From assembly GCA_003223515.1 (NCBI GenBank), contig QHVI01000028.1:1-64000 (forward strand): a DNA stretch of 64,000 nucleotides. Reading direction: 5' to 3'. The notes below the pieces were generated by a model. The model did not search any database and was not told where the DNA came from. It worked only from the letters and a program-made list of their open reading frames with translations. This stretch comes from Candidatus Angelobacter sp. Gp1-AA117 (GTDB taxonomy: Bacteria; Acidobacteriota; Terriglobia; Terriglobales; Acidobacteriaceae). The position numbers were made by a program, and so were the translations under genes. Numbering within the stretch: the first letter of the stretch is position 1; the number at the start of each line of letters is the position of its first letter. Below, one piece after another: positions 52,968 through 61,082 of this stretch.

Positions 52968-55251
52968 TGTAGCCGTGCTGGCCAATGGAAGTCCACAGCG
53001 TCTCTGCGAGTCCCCGCACCTGGCTACGGCGATGGTCTCCTTTGGGAAGCTGGCAGAGCGCCAGAATGAGAAACGCAATCTCTGAAACTGAAGGCAGGTC
53101 CTGGCCTCTTTCCAACCAGACTTCCAAGCGGTCGAGCTTCATGCATTGCAACAGGTACGCAATGGTCCTTTCCGCGGCTGTATGAATCCGGGGATCTGTC
53201 AGAACCCTTGCAGCCCGCGCCAGCACCCATGCGGCATGTGCAAGCCGGGGAAGATTGCCGCCCTGCCGCAGGCGGTTACCAAATGGCTCATAACTCTCGT
53301 AAAAAGTTCCATCGCGCCGCTGGTGATTGAGCAGGTAATTGGCATAGAGGCGGGCAAGGTGGAAAGGCAGTTCAAGGTCTTCATATTCATCCGGAAGCCG
53401 CCTGAACGCTCCTTCCATCTGGCTCGCACCTTCTGCATCGGCCAGCCAGGTGGTGCAATCGAAGCGCTCCCAGAAGTAAGGAGGACGCGTGATTCCAGCT
53501 TTATCGATCACTTCCAATGGATATGCTTCGCGGGCAACACTCTCTCTGGCAGCCCAGAAGGGCAGCAACATGCCCGAACGTTTGCCCTGACTGACCTGAA
53601 GCATTTGCCGTCCGGAAATCACGTAGCGTATGACCTCGTCAGGCGAAACTTCTCCCATATTCGACCCATCGCTGAGGAGCGAGATGCCGGCAGCAACAGC
53701 TTCAGGAGATGACGCCTGCACATGTTTAAATCGCTCATCGTGCAGGGCAGAGAGAACCAGTCCACGCAGCTCTTCATCGCCATGCATGCTTGATATTTCC
53801 AGACCCATACACCCACGTAGACGGCCCCAGAGGTAAATCGTCACAAAAAGAAAATCAGCGCCCTGAGGCAATGCTTTGGCGGACAAAGGCTGCGTGGTTT
53901 CAGGAACACCCAGCAATTGGGCAATGGCGATGTCCCGCGCGCGAGCGGCGATTGGCCCACAAACCTTGGGATCGTCGCAAGGAAGCGGCTTCGCCGGTGA
54001 TGGAACACCGGTGGGCTGCCAGGTTGCGCCCGGCTCAACGTGTTTTGTCACGCCATGGCGGTGAATCACGAACGGCTCAAAAGACTTCAGCTTGCCATTG
54101 GTAAGGCGCGCGTGCTGGAACTGGCGGAACTCGCTGCCGATTCCGGGCATGCGAGGCAGAGCGCCTCCCATTACGCCGGCACGTTCGCGGCTGCCGACCA
54201 CAATTCCATATTGATCGTTATCGAGCTGGCCCACGGTACATTCTTCGAGTTCTGAAAAGAATGTCACCGCAATGTGGCTTGAATCCACCAGGGTGCGGCC
54301 TTCGCTTCCCTGCGGCAGATGCTGGGCTGTAAGCAATACGGCGCGCAATACGCTTTCAGCCGCCGGCCACTGCTGATCGCCGGGGAAGCACCAGAAACCG
54401 TCGCGCGCATGGCGTACCTGAATATTGGAATGCGAGCGAATACTGACCCATGCTCCACCTGAGGAATCGTAGCTGCGGTCCAGCCGTACCGGAGGCCGCA
54501 AGAGCGTGCCCGTAGTGAGAAATTCGAGCAGCGCGAGGCGCGCCAGATGCGCCGGATGCAATCCGTCAGGCGCTTGGGATGTGCTCCAGTTCAATGGTGG
54601 AAATGCCTGAGAAGGGTTGAAGATGGGCTTCGGCTCACCTTCCAGGTAAGGCATGATGTCCTGGTAAAGATCGAAGAGCGTCTCCATGTGGAAGCCACGC
54701 TCCAACGCATCGGCAATGCCAAATTCCCAGCCGAAATGCACCAGGCAGACTCCGCCTTCTACGCGCAATCCCGCATTTTCCAGATGCTCGCAGCCCTTCC
54801 AGAAGGAGTTGCCTGAAGCAATGGAGTCATCGACAAGAATGACCGGCTCGTAAGGATTGATTTCACCTTCGATCACGCGCATGGCACCATGCCCTTTGGC
54901 TTCTTTCCGAACCAGCAGGCCACGATAACGGCCACGGGACTGCAGAATGATGGATTGAAGAATGGGGACGCCAATCAATCCATAGGTGGCGAGTTGCCGG
55001 CCATCAAAGTGTTCCAGCAGAGGCAGCAGGCAGCGAGCGGTCAGTTCAGCCCCATGAGGTTCCAGCGTGAATGCCAGAGAATTGAGCATCCAGCGGCCCG
55101 ATCTTCCATCCGGAGAGCAGATGGGCTGCGTAGGCGATGCGTAGAGAATTCCCTTCTTCAGCAGCAATTCCAGCAATTCGGTGCGGTCTGCATGGAAAGA
55201 GGCAGGCATGGAAGCCAGGGTCGATTTCATGTCGTCGCGCGGCGTGGTCAT
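52951..55251 (-). CDS. Phosphoribosyltransferase-AMMECR1-alpha/alpha-toroid fusion protein (operon gene 2)
   Basis: 766 residues before the stop. Residues 20-215 resemble orotate phosphoribosyltransferase: GLLVRKEAKGHG near 111 and the PRPP loop VILVDDSIASGNS at 137-149. Residues 235-420 look like a degenerate AMMECR1 unit (FFSELEECTVGQL, AGVMGGALPRMPG). Residues 430-600 are a more typical AMMECR1 domain, with VTIYLWGRLRGCMG near 470-483 and ALHDERFKHV. From about 625 on, paired helices (LPFHLARLYANYLLNHQRRD) begin an alpha/alpha-toroid that continues in a shifted frame below 52967. The start overlaps the stop of the radical SAM gene before it (ATGA). I know of no described protein with this layout. 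Its role in the operon is unknown; AMMECR1 domains also occur beside radical SAM proteins in AmmeMemoRadiSam. Confidence 0.8.
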   Translation of the reverse strand: MTTPRDDMKSTLASMPASFHADRTELLELLLKKGILYASPTQPICSPDGRSGRWMLNSLAFTLEPHGAELTARCLLPLLEHFDGRQLATYGLIGVPILQSIILQSRGRYRGLLVRKEAKGHGAMRVIEGEINPYEPVILVDDSIASGNSFWKGCEHLENAGLRVEGGVCLVHFGWEFGIADALERGFHMETLFDLYQDIMPYLEGEPKPIFNPSQAFPPLNWSTSQAPDGLHPAHLARLALLEFLTTGTLLRPPVRLDRSYDSSGGAWVSIRSHSNIQVRHARDGFWCFPGDQQWPAAESVLRAVLLTAQHLPQGSEGRTLVDSSHIAVTFFSELEECTVGQLDNDQYGIVVGSRERAGVMGGALPRMPGIGSEFRQFQHARLTNGKLKSFEPFVIHRHGVTKHVEPGATWQPTGVPSPAKPLPCDDPKVCGPIAARARDIAIAQLLGVPETTQPLSAKALPQGADFLFVTIYLWGRLRGCMGLEISSMHGDEELRGLVLSALHDERFKHVQASSPEAVAAGISLLSDGSNMGEVSPDEVIRYVISGRQMLQVSQGKRSGMLLPFWAARESVAREAYPLEVIDKAGITRPPYFWERFDCTTWLADAEGASQMEGAFRRLPDEYEDLELPFHLARLYANYLLNHQRRDGTFYESYEPFGNRLRQGGNLPRLAHAAWVLARAARVLTDPRIHTAAERTIAYLLQCMKLDRLEVWLERGQDLPSVSEIAFLILALCQLPKGDHRRSQVRGLAETLWTSIGQHGYIPLSA

Positions 55252-57164
55252 CGGGCAATCAACTCCGCATCTAGCTGGCTGGCGGTCGCCACCGCCTTGC
55301 GTTCTGGTATCTCACTCATCTCAAAATAAGGATTCTCCGGCAACGCCAGGCTCAAATAGCGTCCATCAAGGTGGAGCATCAGATCTTTGCTGACAAAATC
55401 GTTGAGAGCATCTTCAATCGAGGGATCGTCTCCAAAATTTGCAGCGATGTCTTTGGGTGTCCGCGCCTCAGCGCAATACTCATAAAGACTGGCCGCATCT
55501 CCGCGATAGGTGAATACCTTCTCCTCTGATTTTCTGCCATCGAAGATGCTGATGGTTGCCAGGGATTTCCGGTATTTCAGGTAAGGACGCACGGGCTGTT
55601 TCCACAATGCCTGCCACGCGCCCACACGGCCGAACAGCTCCTCGTAAACATCGTCGGTGACTGTTTTTCCCATCTGGTGTTCGAAGTAATAGGAAATGCG
55701 GCGCAGGTTAAAACTTTCCGGGAAGATGTACTGATAACACGTTGCGGGAACCAGGTTTGAAACCAATTGCGACTCCGGTTCGGCGTACATGGGTGATCCG
55801 CGGTCGGCGCGCGCCTTCACGATGGCATAGGGAGGCTGGAAATGAACAATCCGGCGAGCCACCTCGGCCTGTATTCGATAGTCTTCCTCGGTTTCGCCGG
55901 GGAAACGGCAGAGGATGTTATAGAGGCTGTTGATTCCGTAGTAGGTGCACCACTTGATTAGCTCCACGTTGCGCATCCCGGTGGAATGCTTTCTCATGAT
56001 CTTCAGAATATTGGTGGAGAGGCTTTCAATGCCGGGCTGCACGGAGAAAAGTCCGCTGCGGCGCAGCTTGCCCAGTTGTTTGCGGGAAAAATTGGGGCGA
56101 ATCTCGTAATGAATGCAGAGATCGCTATTGACGGCCGCGAGTTTGCCAAACAGCTTTTCCACGTACTCCGGGGCCATGATGTTGTCGATTGCATTGAAAT
56201 AGAACTGGCCATAGCGACGGGACAGAGCTTCCAGTTGCTGCAAGACGTTCTCGGGATCTTTAGCGCGAAACTCCATGCCTGAGCGGTTCAGGCCGCAGAA
56301 GGTGCAATGGTTTTTCTCTCCCCACCAGCAGCCACGGGCCGCTTCAAAGGGGACGAGCAGTTCCTGCACGTAGTCGGACTCCTCGTAACCGCTGGCTTTG
56401 CGCGCGTAGAAGTATTCGTCGAAATCGGGTAGTGGCGTGTTGTTCATTTCCATGAAGTTGGGAGCGCGTCCGGCGTAATGGACCTGGCCGGCAGAATCGC
56501 GCCACATAATGCCGCGCAATCCTTCCATGCTCTGGCCGCTGTACAGCCGCTTCACCATCTCCGGGAAGGAGATTTCCGCATCGCCACAATGCATGTAATC
56601 GATTTGCGGGCAGCCCTTCATGATCTCGTCCGCAATGTCGTCTTCCAGGCTTGCACCACCCATGATGATGGGCAGGTTGGGGTAGCGCTGCTTGAGCGCT
56701 CGCGCCAGCGCCAGGCTGCCAATGAGTTGTTGAAAGACTATCGTGAAGCCAACCAGGCCGAAGCGGCTCCAATCGACAGAATCGAGGCAAAAATCGATAA
56801 ATTCGGGCGCGGCTTCATCGCGCAAACGGCGAATGTCATCCAGAGTGCATCCCGCAGTCTCACAGATGGTCTCGAAAAGACTCTCGTAGGCGGCAAAATA
56901 CTCTTCATCCCTGGTATTGGCATCTTTGCCGAAAGCCACTTTCGACCAAATCCATTCACCCACCAGGCAGGGCCAGACATCGGCCATGGTTTCCGCCATT
57001 CGCCAGCCAATCTGGTGCCCCATATACATAAATAACGAAAATTGCTGGGCAGGAATCCCGGCTTGTTCCAACATGGGCTTGAGGAGTGCAAGCTGGAAAG
57101 AGGGATGACGCGCCGAGAGGGAGGGCATGCTGACAAGGGCGACCGGTTTAATGTTGTCAGGCAT
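55248..57164 (-). CDS. Cobalamin-type radical SAM protein, RiPP-maturation family (operon gene 1)
   Basis: 638-residue enzyme and first gene of the operon. It starts MPDNIKPVALVSMPSLSARHPSFQLALLKP, matching the orphan copy at 7025, which supports the ATG at 57164 over the GTG at 57203. The B12-type domain has LVGFTIVFQQL and LPIIMGGASLEDDIADEIMKGC. The cluster motif AARGCWWGEKNHCTFCGLN has CX7CX2C spacing. The barrel (FNAIDNIMAPEYVEKLF) and the C-terminal small domain (SIEDALNDFVSKDLMLHLDGRYLSLALPE) follow. It differs from genes 4 and 5 and forms a second subfamily with the 7025 gene, so the operon probably carries two distinct activities. Confidence 0.87.
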   Translation of the reverse strand: MPDNIKPVALVSMPSLSARHPSFQLALLKPMLEQAGIPAQQFSLFMYMGHQIGWRMAETMADVWPCLVGEWIWSKVAFGKDANTRDEEYFAAYESLFETICETAGCTLDDIRRLRDEAAPEFIDFCLDSVDWSRFGLVGFTIVFQQLIGSLALARALKQRYPNLPIIMGGASLEDDIADEIMKGCPQIDYMHCGDAEISFPEMVKRLYSGQSMEGLRGIMWRDSAGQVHYAGRAPNFMEMNNTPLPDFDEYFYARKASGYEESDYVQELLVPFEAARGCWWGEKNHCTFCGLNRSGMEFRAKDPENVLQQLEALSRRYGQFYFNAIDNIMAPEYVEKLFGKLAAVNSDLCIHYEIRPNFSRKQLGKLRRSGLFSVQPGIESLSTNILKIMRKHSTGMRNVELIKWCTYYGINSLYNILCRFPGETEEDYRIQAEVARRIVHFQPPYAIVKARADRGSPMYAEPESQLVSNLVPATCYQYIFPESFNLRRISYYFEHQMGKTVTDDVYEELFGRVGAWQALWKQPVRPYLKYRKSLATISIFDGRKSEEKVFTYRGDAASLYEYCAEARTPKDIAANFGDDPSIEDALNDFVSKDLMLHLDGRYLSLALPENPYFEMSEIPERKAVATASQLDAELIAR

Positions 57165-57680
57165 TCTAAGTGACCCGAACAGGGGGAAGTGGGAGTAAAC
57201 CACTTAAAAAGCCTCAAGAGTATACACTTTCCGGGAGTAGAAATACTCCATTCCATTATGGGAATTTACAGATTTGTAACATTAAGCAATTTCAGCGCCA
57301 GGTTCTCCGGAAATATTGGGGAGCTGTTCACAACAGAGAGAATTCTTGAGTAAGTATGCAAATCGAGCAGTTTCAAACTTTGTTGCTGGAATAGTTCAGG
57401 AGCACAAACTTCAATCGATGAGGCGACTATAGGCGATGTCCTGGTATTTTGCATGACACGCAAGCATTTTGAAAATTTCCGTCATTGGAAATTGTGCTCA
57501 GTTCAAAAAAGTCCTACTGTTGGATTTTTTGATGCAAGTTCTTGTTGCTTGCAAGAATTGCCAGCACATAGGTTGACTCTGGGCTGCTGCGCAGCCTCTC
57601 AGCAGCTTAGTGCGATCCGCACAGCCGGCCACCAATTTTCGTTTGGTTGCGGCGCGCCGCGCTGTACTACACGAGCCGTT
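57165..57680. other. 516-base upstream region of the radical SAM operon
   Basis: No gene is seen between the operon and the acetyl-CoA synthetase gene, which points the same way. It should contain the operon promoter. A TATACT box (minus strand, 57219-57224) and a sigma-54-like site (57285-57300) are present. The palindrome GCGGCGCGCCGC (57649-57660) lies near the acs stop and may belong to a terminator. I saw no cobalamin riboswitch core. Confidence 0.5.
57285..57300 (-). promoter_or_regulatory. Sigma-54-like -24/-12 promoter candidate for the radical SAM operon
   Basis: On the minus strand TGGCGCTGAAATTGCT matches the consensus TGGCAC-N5-TTGCW with one mismatch, and the GG and GC doublets have the right spacing. 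The start codon is about 110 bases further on. One such match can occur by chance, and no enhancer-binding regulator is nearby. Confidence 0.35.
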
Positions 57681-59597
57681 TTATTCTTCCAAAGTGGAGA
57701 TATCCCCCACATCTTTCCCTAATTCCTGGGCCTTGAGCAGGCGGCGCATGATTTTGCCGCTGCGGGTTTTGGGCAGCTTGTCGGGAAAAGCAATGTCTGC
57801 CGGCACAGCAATCGAGCCAAGCACATGGCGCACGTGGTCTTTCAATCTGGCTGCAAGCTCGGGTGAGGCTGCGTGTCCTACACGCAAAATGACAAAGGCC
57901 TTGATATTCTCGCCCTTGATCTCATCAGGACGACCGATGACGGCGGCTTCAGCAACTGCCGGATGGCTGACCAGCGCACTCTCCACGTCTGCGGTGCCGA
58001 TGCGATGGCCAGCGACATTCAAGACGTCATCGGCGCGGCCGACAACAGTGAAGTATCCGTCTTCATCGCACACAGCGACATCGCCTGTGGTGTATGCGTT
58101 GGGAATCTTGCCCCAGTCTTTTGCATAACGTTCCGGATCGCCGAAGACAGTGCGGAACATATGGGGAAACGGGCGGCGCAAAACCAGCAGTCCGCCTTTA
58201 TTCGGCGGCATTGGGTTTCCCTGCAGGTCTACAACTTCAGCGATAACACCGGGCAGCGCCTTCCCTGCCTTGGCGGGCCGCGCGGGAAAGACCGGCAAGG
58301 TTCCAAGACAGGGTCCACCGGTTTCGGTCTGCCACCAGTTGTCGGCAACGAATCCCCATTCGCCGTTACCGCACAGAACACGGTGAGCCCAGATCATGGC
58401 TTCAGGATTCAGCGGCTCGCCCGCACAGGTAAACAGGCGGATGCTGCGCAGATCATAGCGACGGGGCAGCTCATCGCCATGACGCATGAACATGCGTACT
58501 GCCGTGGGCGCGGTGAAGATCACCGAGGCGCGGTAACGCTGCACCAACTCCCAGGCAATCGCCGGGTGCGGATAATCGATGGCGCCTTCACGGAACAGCG
58601 TGGTCGCTCCGGCCAGCAGGGGCGCGTAGACGATATAAGAATGTCCCACGACCCAGCCGATATCCGAGGTGCAGAAGAAGACGTCATCATCACGGATATC
58701 CCAGAAGCGCGTCATGTGATAGTAAATGCCAACCATGTAGCCGCCGTGGACGTGGAGCACGCCCTTGGGTTTGCCGGTGGTGCCGCTGGTGTAAAGGATA
58801 TAGAGCGGATCTTCTGAATCCATGTGCTCCGGCGGACAATCGCGCGATTGCTGGTCCACGAGTTCGTAGAAATCAACCTCATGCAATGCCAGTTCGATGG
58901 AAGGCTGGGTGCGGCGCAGGACGACAACCATCTCCACGATCTCCAGGCCGGAAATGGCCTCATCGACAATCGAACGCAGGCCCACGCGTTTACCGCGACG
59001 GAAAGTCACATCAGCAGTTACGATGACCTTTGCCTGGGCATCTTCAATGCGGCTGCGCAGGGCCTGCACGCTGAAGCCCGCATAGACAACCGAATGCACC
59101 GCGCCAATCCGGGCACAGGCCAGCATGGAAACCACACCTTCCAGCGACAACGGCATATAAATAATGACGCGGTCGCCCTTCTTCACCCCGAGGGAACGCA
59201 GACCATTGGCGGCACGAGAGACGAAATCGAGAAGCTGGCCGTAGGTGATCTGCTGCTCCTCGCCCTCTTCTGAGGTCCATATATAGGCGACCTTATTCCT
59301 GCGTCCGGCTCTTACCTGGCGGTCAAGGCAGTTGTAGGTGATGTTGCATTTCGCGCCAATGAACCACTCAAAGGTCGGGTACTTCCATTCAAAGATTTTT
59401 GTCCAGGGCTTGAACCACTCCAGCTCCCGTGCAATTTCATCCCAGAAGGCTTCCGGATCCTGAACAGAGCGTGTGTACTCAGCAGCGTAGTCGCCCACAC
59501 GCGCATTGGCAGCCAGAGAGGCTGGTGGATGGATTTCCGTTCCGGCCTGTAAGAGCTGCTCAATTCCAGATTCAGCAGCAGGAGCATGGGTCGACAT
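57681..59597 (-). CDS. acs: Acetyl-CoA synthetase (AMP-forming)
   Basis: 638-residue adenylate-forming enzyme that makes acetyl-CoA from acetate, ATP and CoA in two steps. It has the Acs N-terminal domain (WNYWNLI-type region replaced by FKPWTKIFEWKYPTFEWFIG), the P-loop-like YTSGTTGKPKGVLH, WWQTETGGP, and the C-terminal PKTRSGKIMRR, where the Lys is acetylated in known Acs enzymes as a control. Length is close to that of E. coli Acs. GAGGAGG lies 5 bases before the ATG at 59597. A preference for propionate cannot be excluded. It probably feeds on acetate, including that from aromatic catabolism. Confidence 0.94.
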   Translation of the reverse strand: MSTHAPAAESGIEQLLQAGTEIHPPASLAANARVGDYAAEYTRSVQDPEAFWDEIARELEWFKPWTKIFEWKYPTFEWFIGAKCNITYNCLDRQVRAGRRNKVAYIWTSEEGEEQQITYGQLLDFVSRAANGLRSLGVKKGDRVIIYMPLSLEGVVSMLACARIGAVHSVVYAGFSVQALRSRIEDAQAKVIVTADVTFRRGKRVGLRSIVDEAISGLEIVEMVVVLRRTQPSIELALHEVDFYELVDQQSRDCPPEHMDSEDPLYILYTSGTTGKPKGVLHVHGGYMVGIYYHMTRFWDIRDDDVFFCTSDIGWVVGHSYIVYAPLLAGATTLFREGAIDYPHPAIAWELVQRYRASVIFTAPTAVRMFMRHGDELPRRYDLRSIRLFTCAGEPLNPEAMIWAHRVLCGNGEWGFVADNWWQTETGGPCLGTLPVFPARPAKAGKALPGVIAEVVDLQGNPMPPNKGGLLVLRRPFPHMFRTVFGDPERYAKDWGKIPNAYTTGDVAVCDEDGYFTVVGRADDVLNVAGHRIGTADVESALVSHPAVAEAAVIGRPDEIKGENIKAFVILRVGHAASPELAARLKDHVRHVLGSIAVPADIAFPDKLPKTRSGKIMRRLLKAQELGKDVGDISTLEE

Positions 59598-60260
59598 GGT
59601 GTCCTCCTCGGGCACGATTTCCGGACATCATCAGCCAATGAATTAGGGATGTCAATGACGGGGATCACATTCAGAGTGTGACGAGGAAATGCAACCGCAA
59701 AGGACGCTAAGGACGCAAAGGTGGCAAAAACTTTAACCGCAGAGAACGCAGAGGGCGCAGAGGGATTTAGGGAGTTAGTCTCTAACATTATCGAGGTCCC
59801 AAACTAAAATGCCGCGAATGACACTAACAGCGCGAATTTACGTGAATAAACCCTTGTTTCAAAAGCGCGTTCAACACAGTCGAGAATCTTCTCAAGAACA
59901 GATTTTGAGGTATAGCAAGGCAGAGGACGCAGAGAAAAAAGAAGATTTCAAATCTTTTAGTGAAACAGCGGAACCCAACCTTCAGAATCAGGGGCCGATG
60001 GCATCGGCCCCTACAGTCAACCTGAAGGGACAATCCAAGTTCTATTCAGTTTTCAAAGATCGAGAACCCGAATTCCGGGCCAAGGCATTTTGCCCTGTTT
60101 ACTCAGTCGTTAATTTTCAAAAATCGCAAAATGAAGCGGAACACGGAACAAATCGATTTAAGTGTTTACATTGCTTCAGGTTGCGCTGTTCCGGTTGCGA
60201 TTTTCTGTTCCGGAACAGAAGCGGAACAATCGAACTCATTGCCAAAATTGCCAAAATTTG
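59598..60260. other. Noncoding repeat-rich region upstream of acs
   Basis: No convincing gene. It has GCAAAGGACGC/CGCAGAG boxes at about 59693-59765, the perfect hairpin GGGGCCGAT-GGC-ATCGGCCCC at 59991-60011, and many direct repeats of GGAACA/GCGGAACA. The acs promoter should lie near 59600-59690. Confidence 0.45.
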
Positions 60261-60472
60261 TACAACTCATCTCATAAATGCTTGTAGCGGCGTTGCCACC
60301 AGGGCTGGTCTCCTTTTGCATCTCGAATGCGCTGCGGACAGCATCATAGCTTGTTCCGCGAGACCAGCCGTCTCATTCCATCTAAAGCCCTTTTCATCAC
60401 GGACTGTAACGCGGGCCTGAAGGCCCGCTCTTCCACCGATTGCGCTAAAGCGCATTTATGAGATGGCTTCTA
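60261..60472. mobile_element. Miniature inverted-repeat element, family 2, copy B (with insertion)
   Basis: 212 bases, inverted relative to copy A at 44307-44440. It has the same ends, ATCTCATAAATGC (60269-60281) and GCATTTATGAGAT (60452-60464), and the same edges. About 80 bases are inserted near the middle. They are bounded by GGCTGGTCTC and GAGACCAGCC, a perfect 10-base inverted pair, so this may be one small element nested in another. Confidence 0.65.
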
Positions 60473-61082
60473 ATTGCTATCACTGTAGCCCGGCAAGCAA
60501 TTACGAGACGCAAGGCTCATATGGAGCACTGAAAGCTTTATTATAGTAATACTTCTAAGAAGAATAATAATACGCCCGCTACAAAGAATTGCAAGGGTTT
60601 GGGCGGGAAAATTGGAGGCCTGATTTTTTGAATCTTTCAGCACAAATAATGAGAAAGGACGGCTGATGGTTCAGCCGTCCTTCCCTACTACGTCTGAATC
60701 AGTGCTGGAGAGCGGGTCACCAACCTGGCTGGTCTGGGGACTTGATTTTGTTTTGGCCGCTGATGAACGCTGATTCACGCTGAAAATTCAAATCTCAACA
60801 CAGATGACACAGATTCAAGATCGGCACAGATAAAGAAAGGTCTTTACCGCAACGCAGCTATGCCGCAACCAAAGGCAAAACCGTTACCACAGAGGGCAAA
60901 GGTTTCACAAAGGACACAGAGGAAAAACACCTAAGAGAAAGTAAACAGGTTATTTCGTGATCCAGTCCGGAAAAGTTTTTCGCGGCTCGAGACGAATTTG
61001 ATCGTTAGTAGTGGAGAGGTCGCAGAGAGCGCAGAAGAATTCATCAGTAAGTAATTTCGAATGTTCGTAAGTGATCATTCCA
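60473..61082. other. Noncoding region with hairpin and dispersed boxes
   Basis: No gene is seen. An AT-rich stretch (60535-60600) is followed by the hairpin at 60655-60682, CTGATGAACGCTGAT/ACACAGAT boxes (60757-60835), and CACAGAGG/CAAAGG boxes (60890-60930). Confidence 0.45.
60655..60682. terminator. Perfect 12-base-pair hairpin, orphan
   Basis: AAGGACGGCTGA-TGGT-TCAGCCGTCCTT. There is no gene within 400 bases on the left and no T run on either side, so it is not a standard terminator. It may be the remains of a gene's 3' end or part of an unannotated small RNA. Confidence 0.35.

Noticed and set aside
57165-57203. Upstream GTG start for operon gene 1
   Set aside because: The paralogue at 7025 begins at the position that matches the ATG at 57164, and the extra residues are not conserved.
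57165-57680. Cobalamin riboswitch ahead of the B12-type radical SAM operon
   Set aside because: Expected on biological grounds, but I found no B12-box-like core on either strand in this stretch.
59809-60420. 203-codon plus-strand frame upstream of acs
   Set aside because: It runs through a GGGGCCGAT hairpin, repeat boxes and a miniature element; no ribosome site and no protein-like motif.
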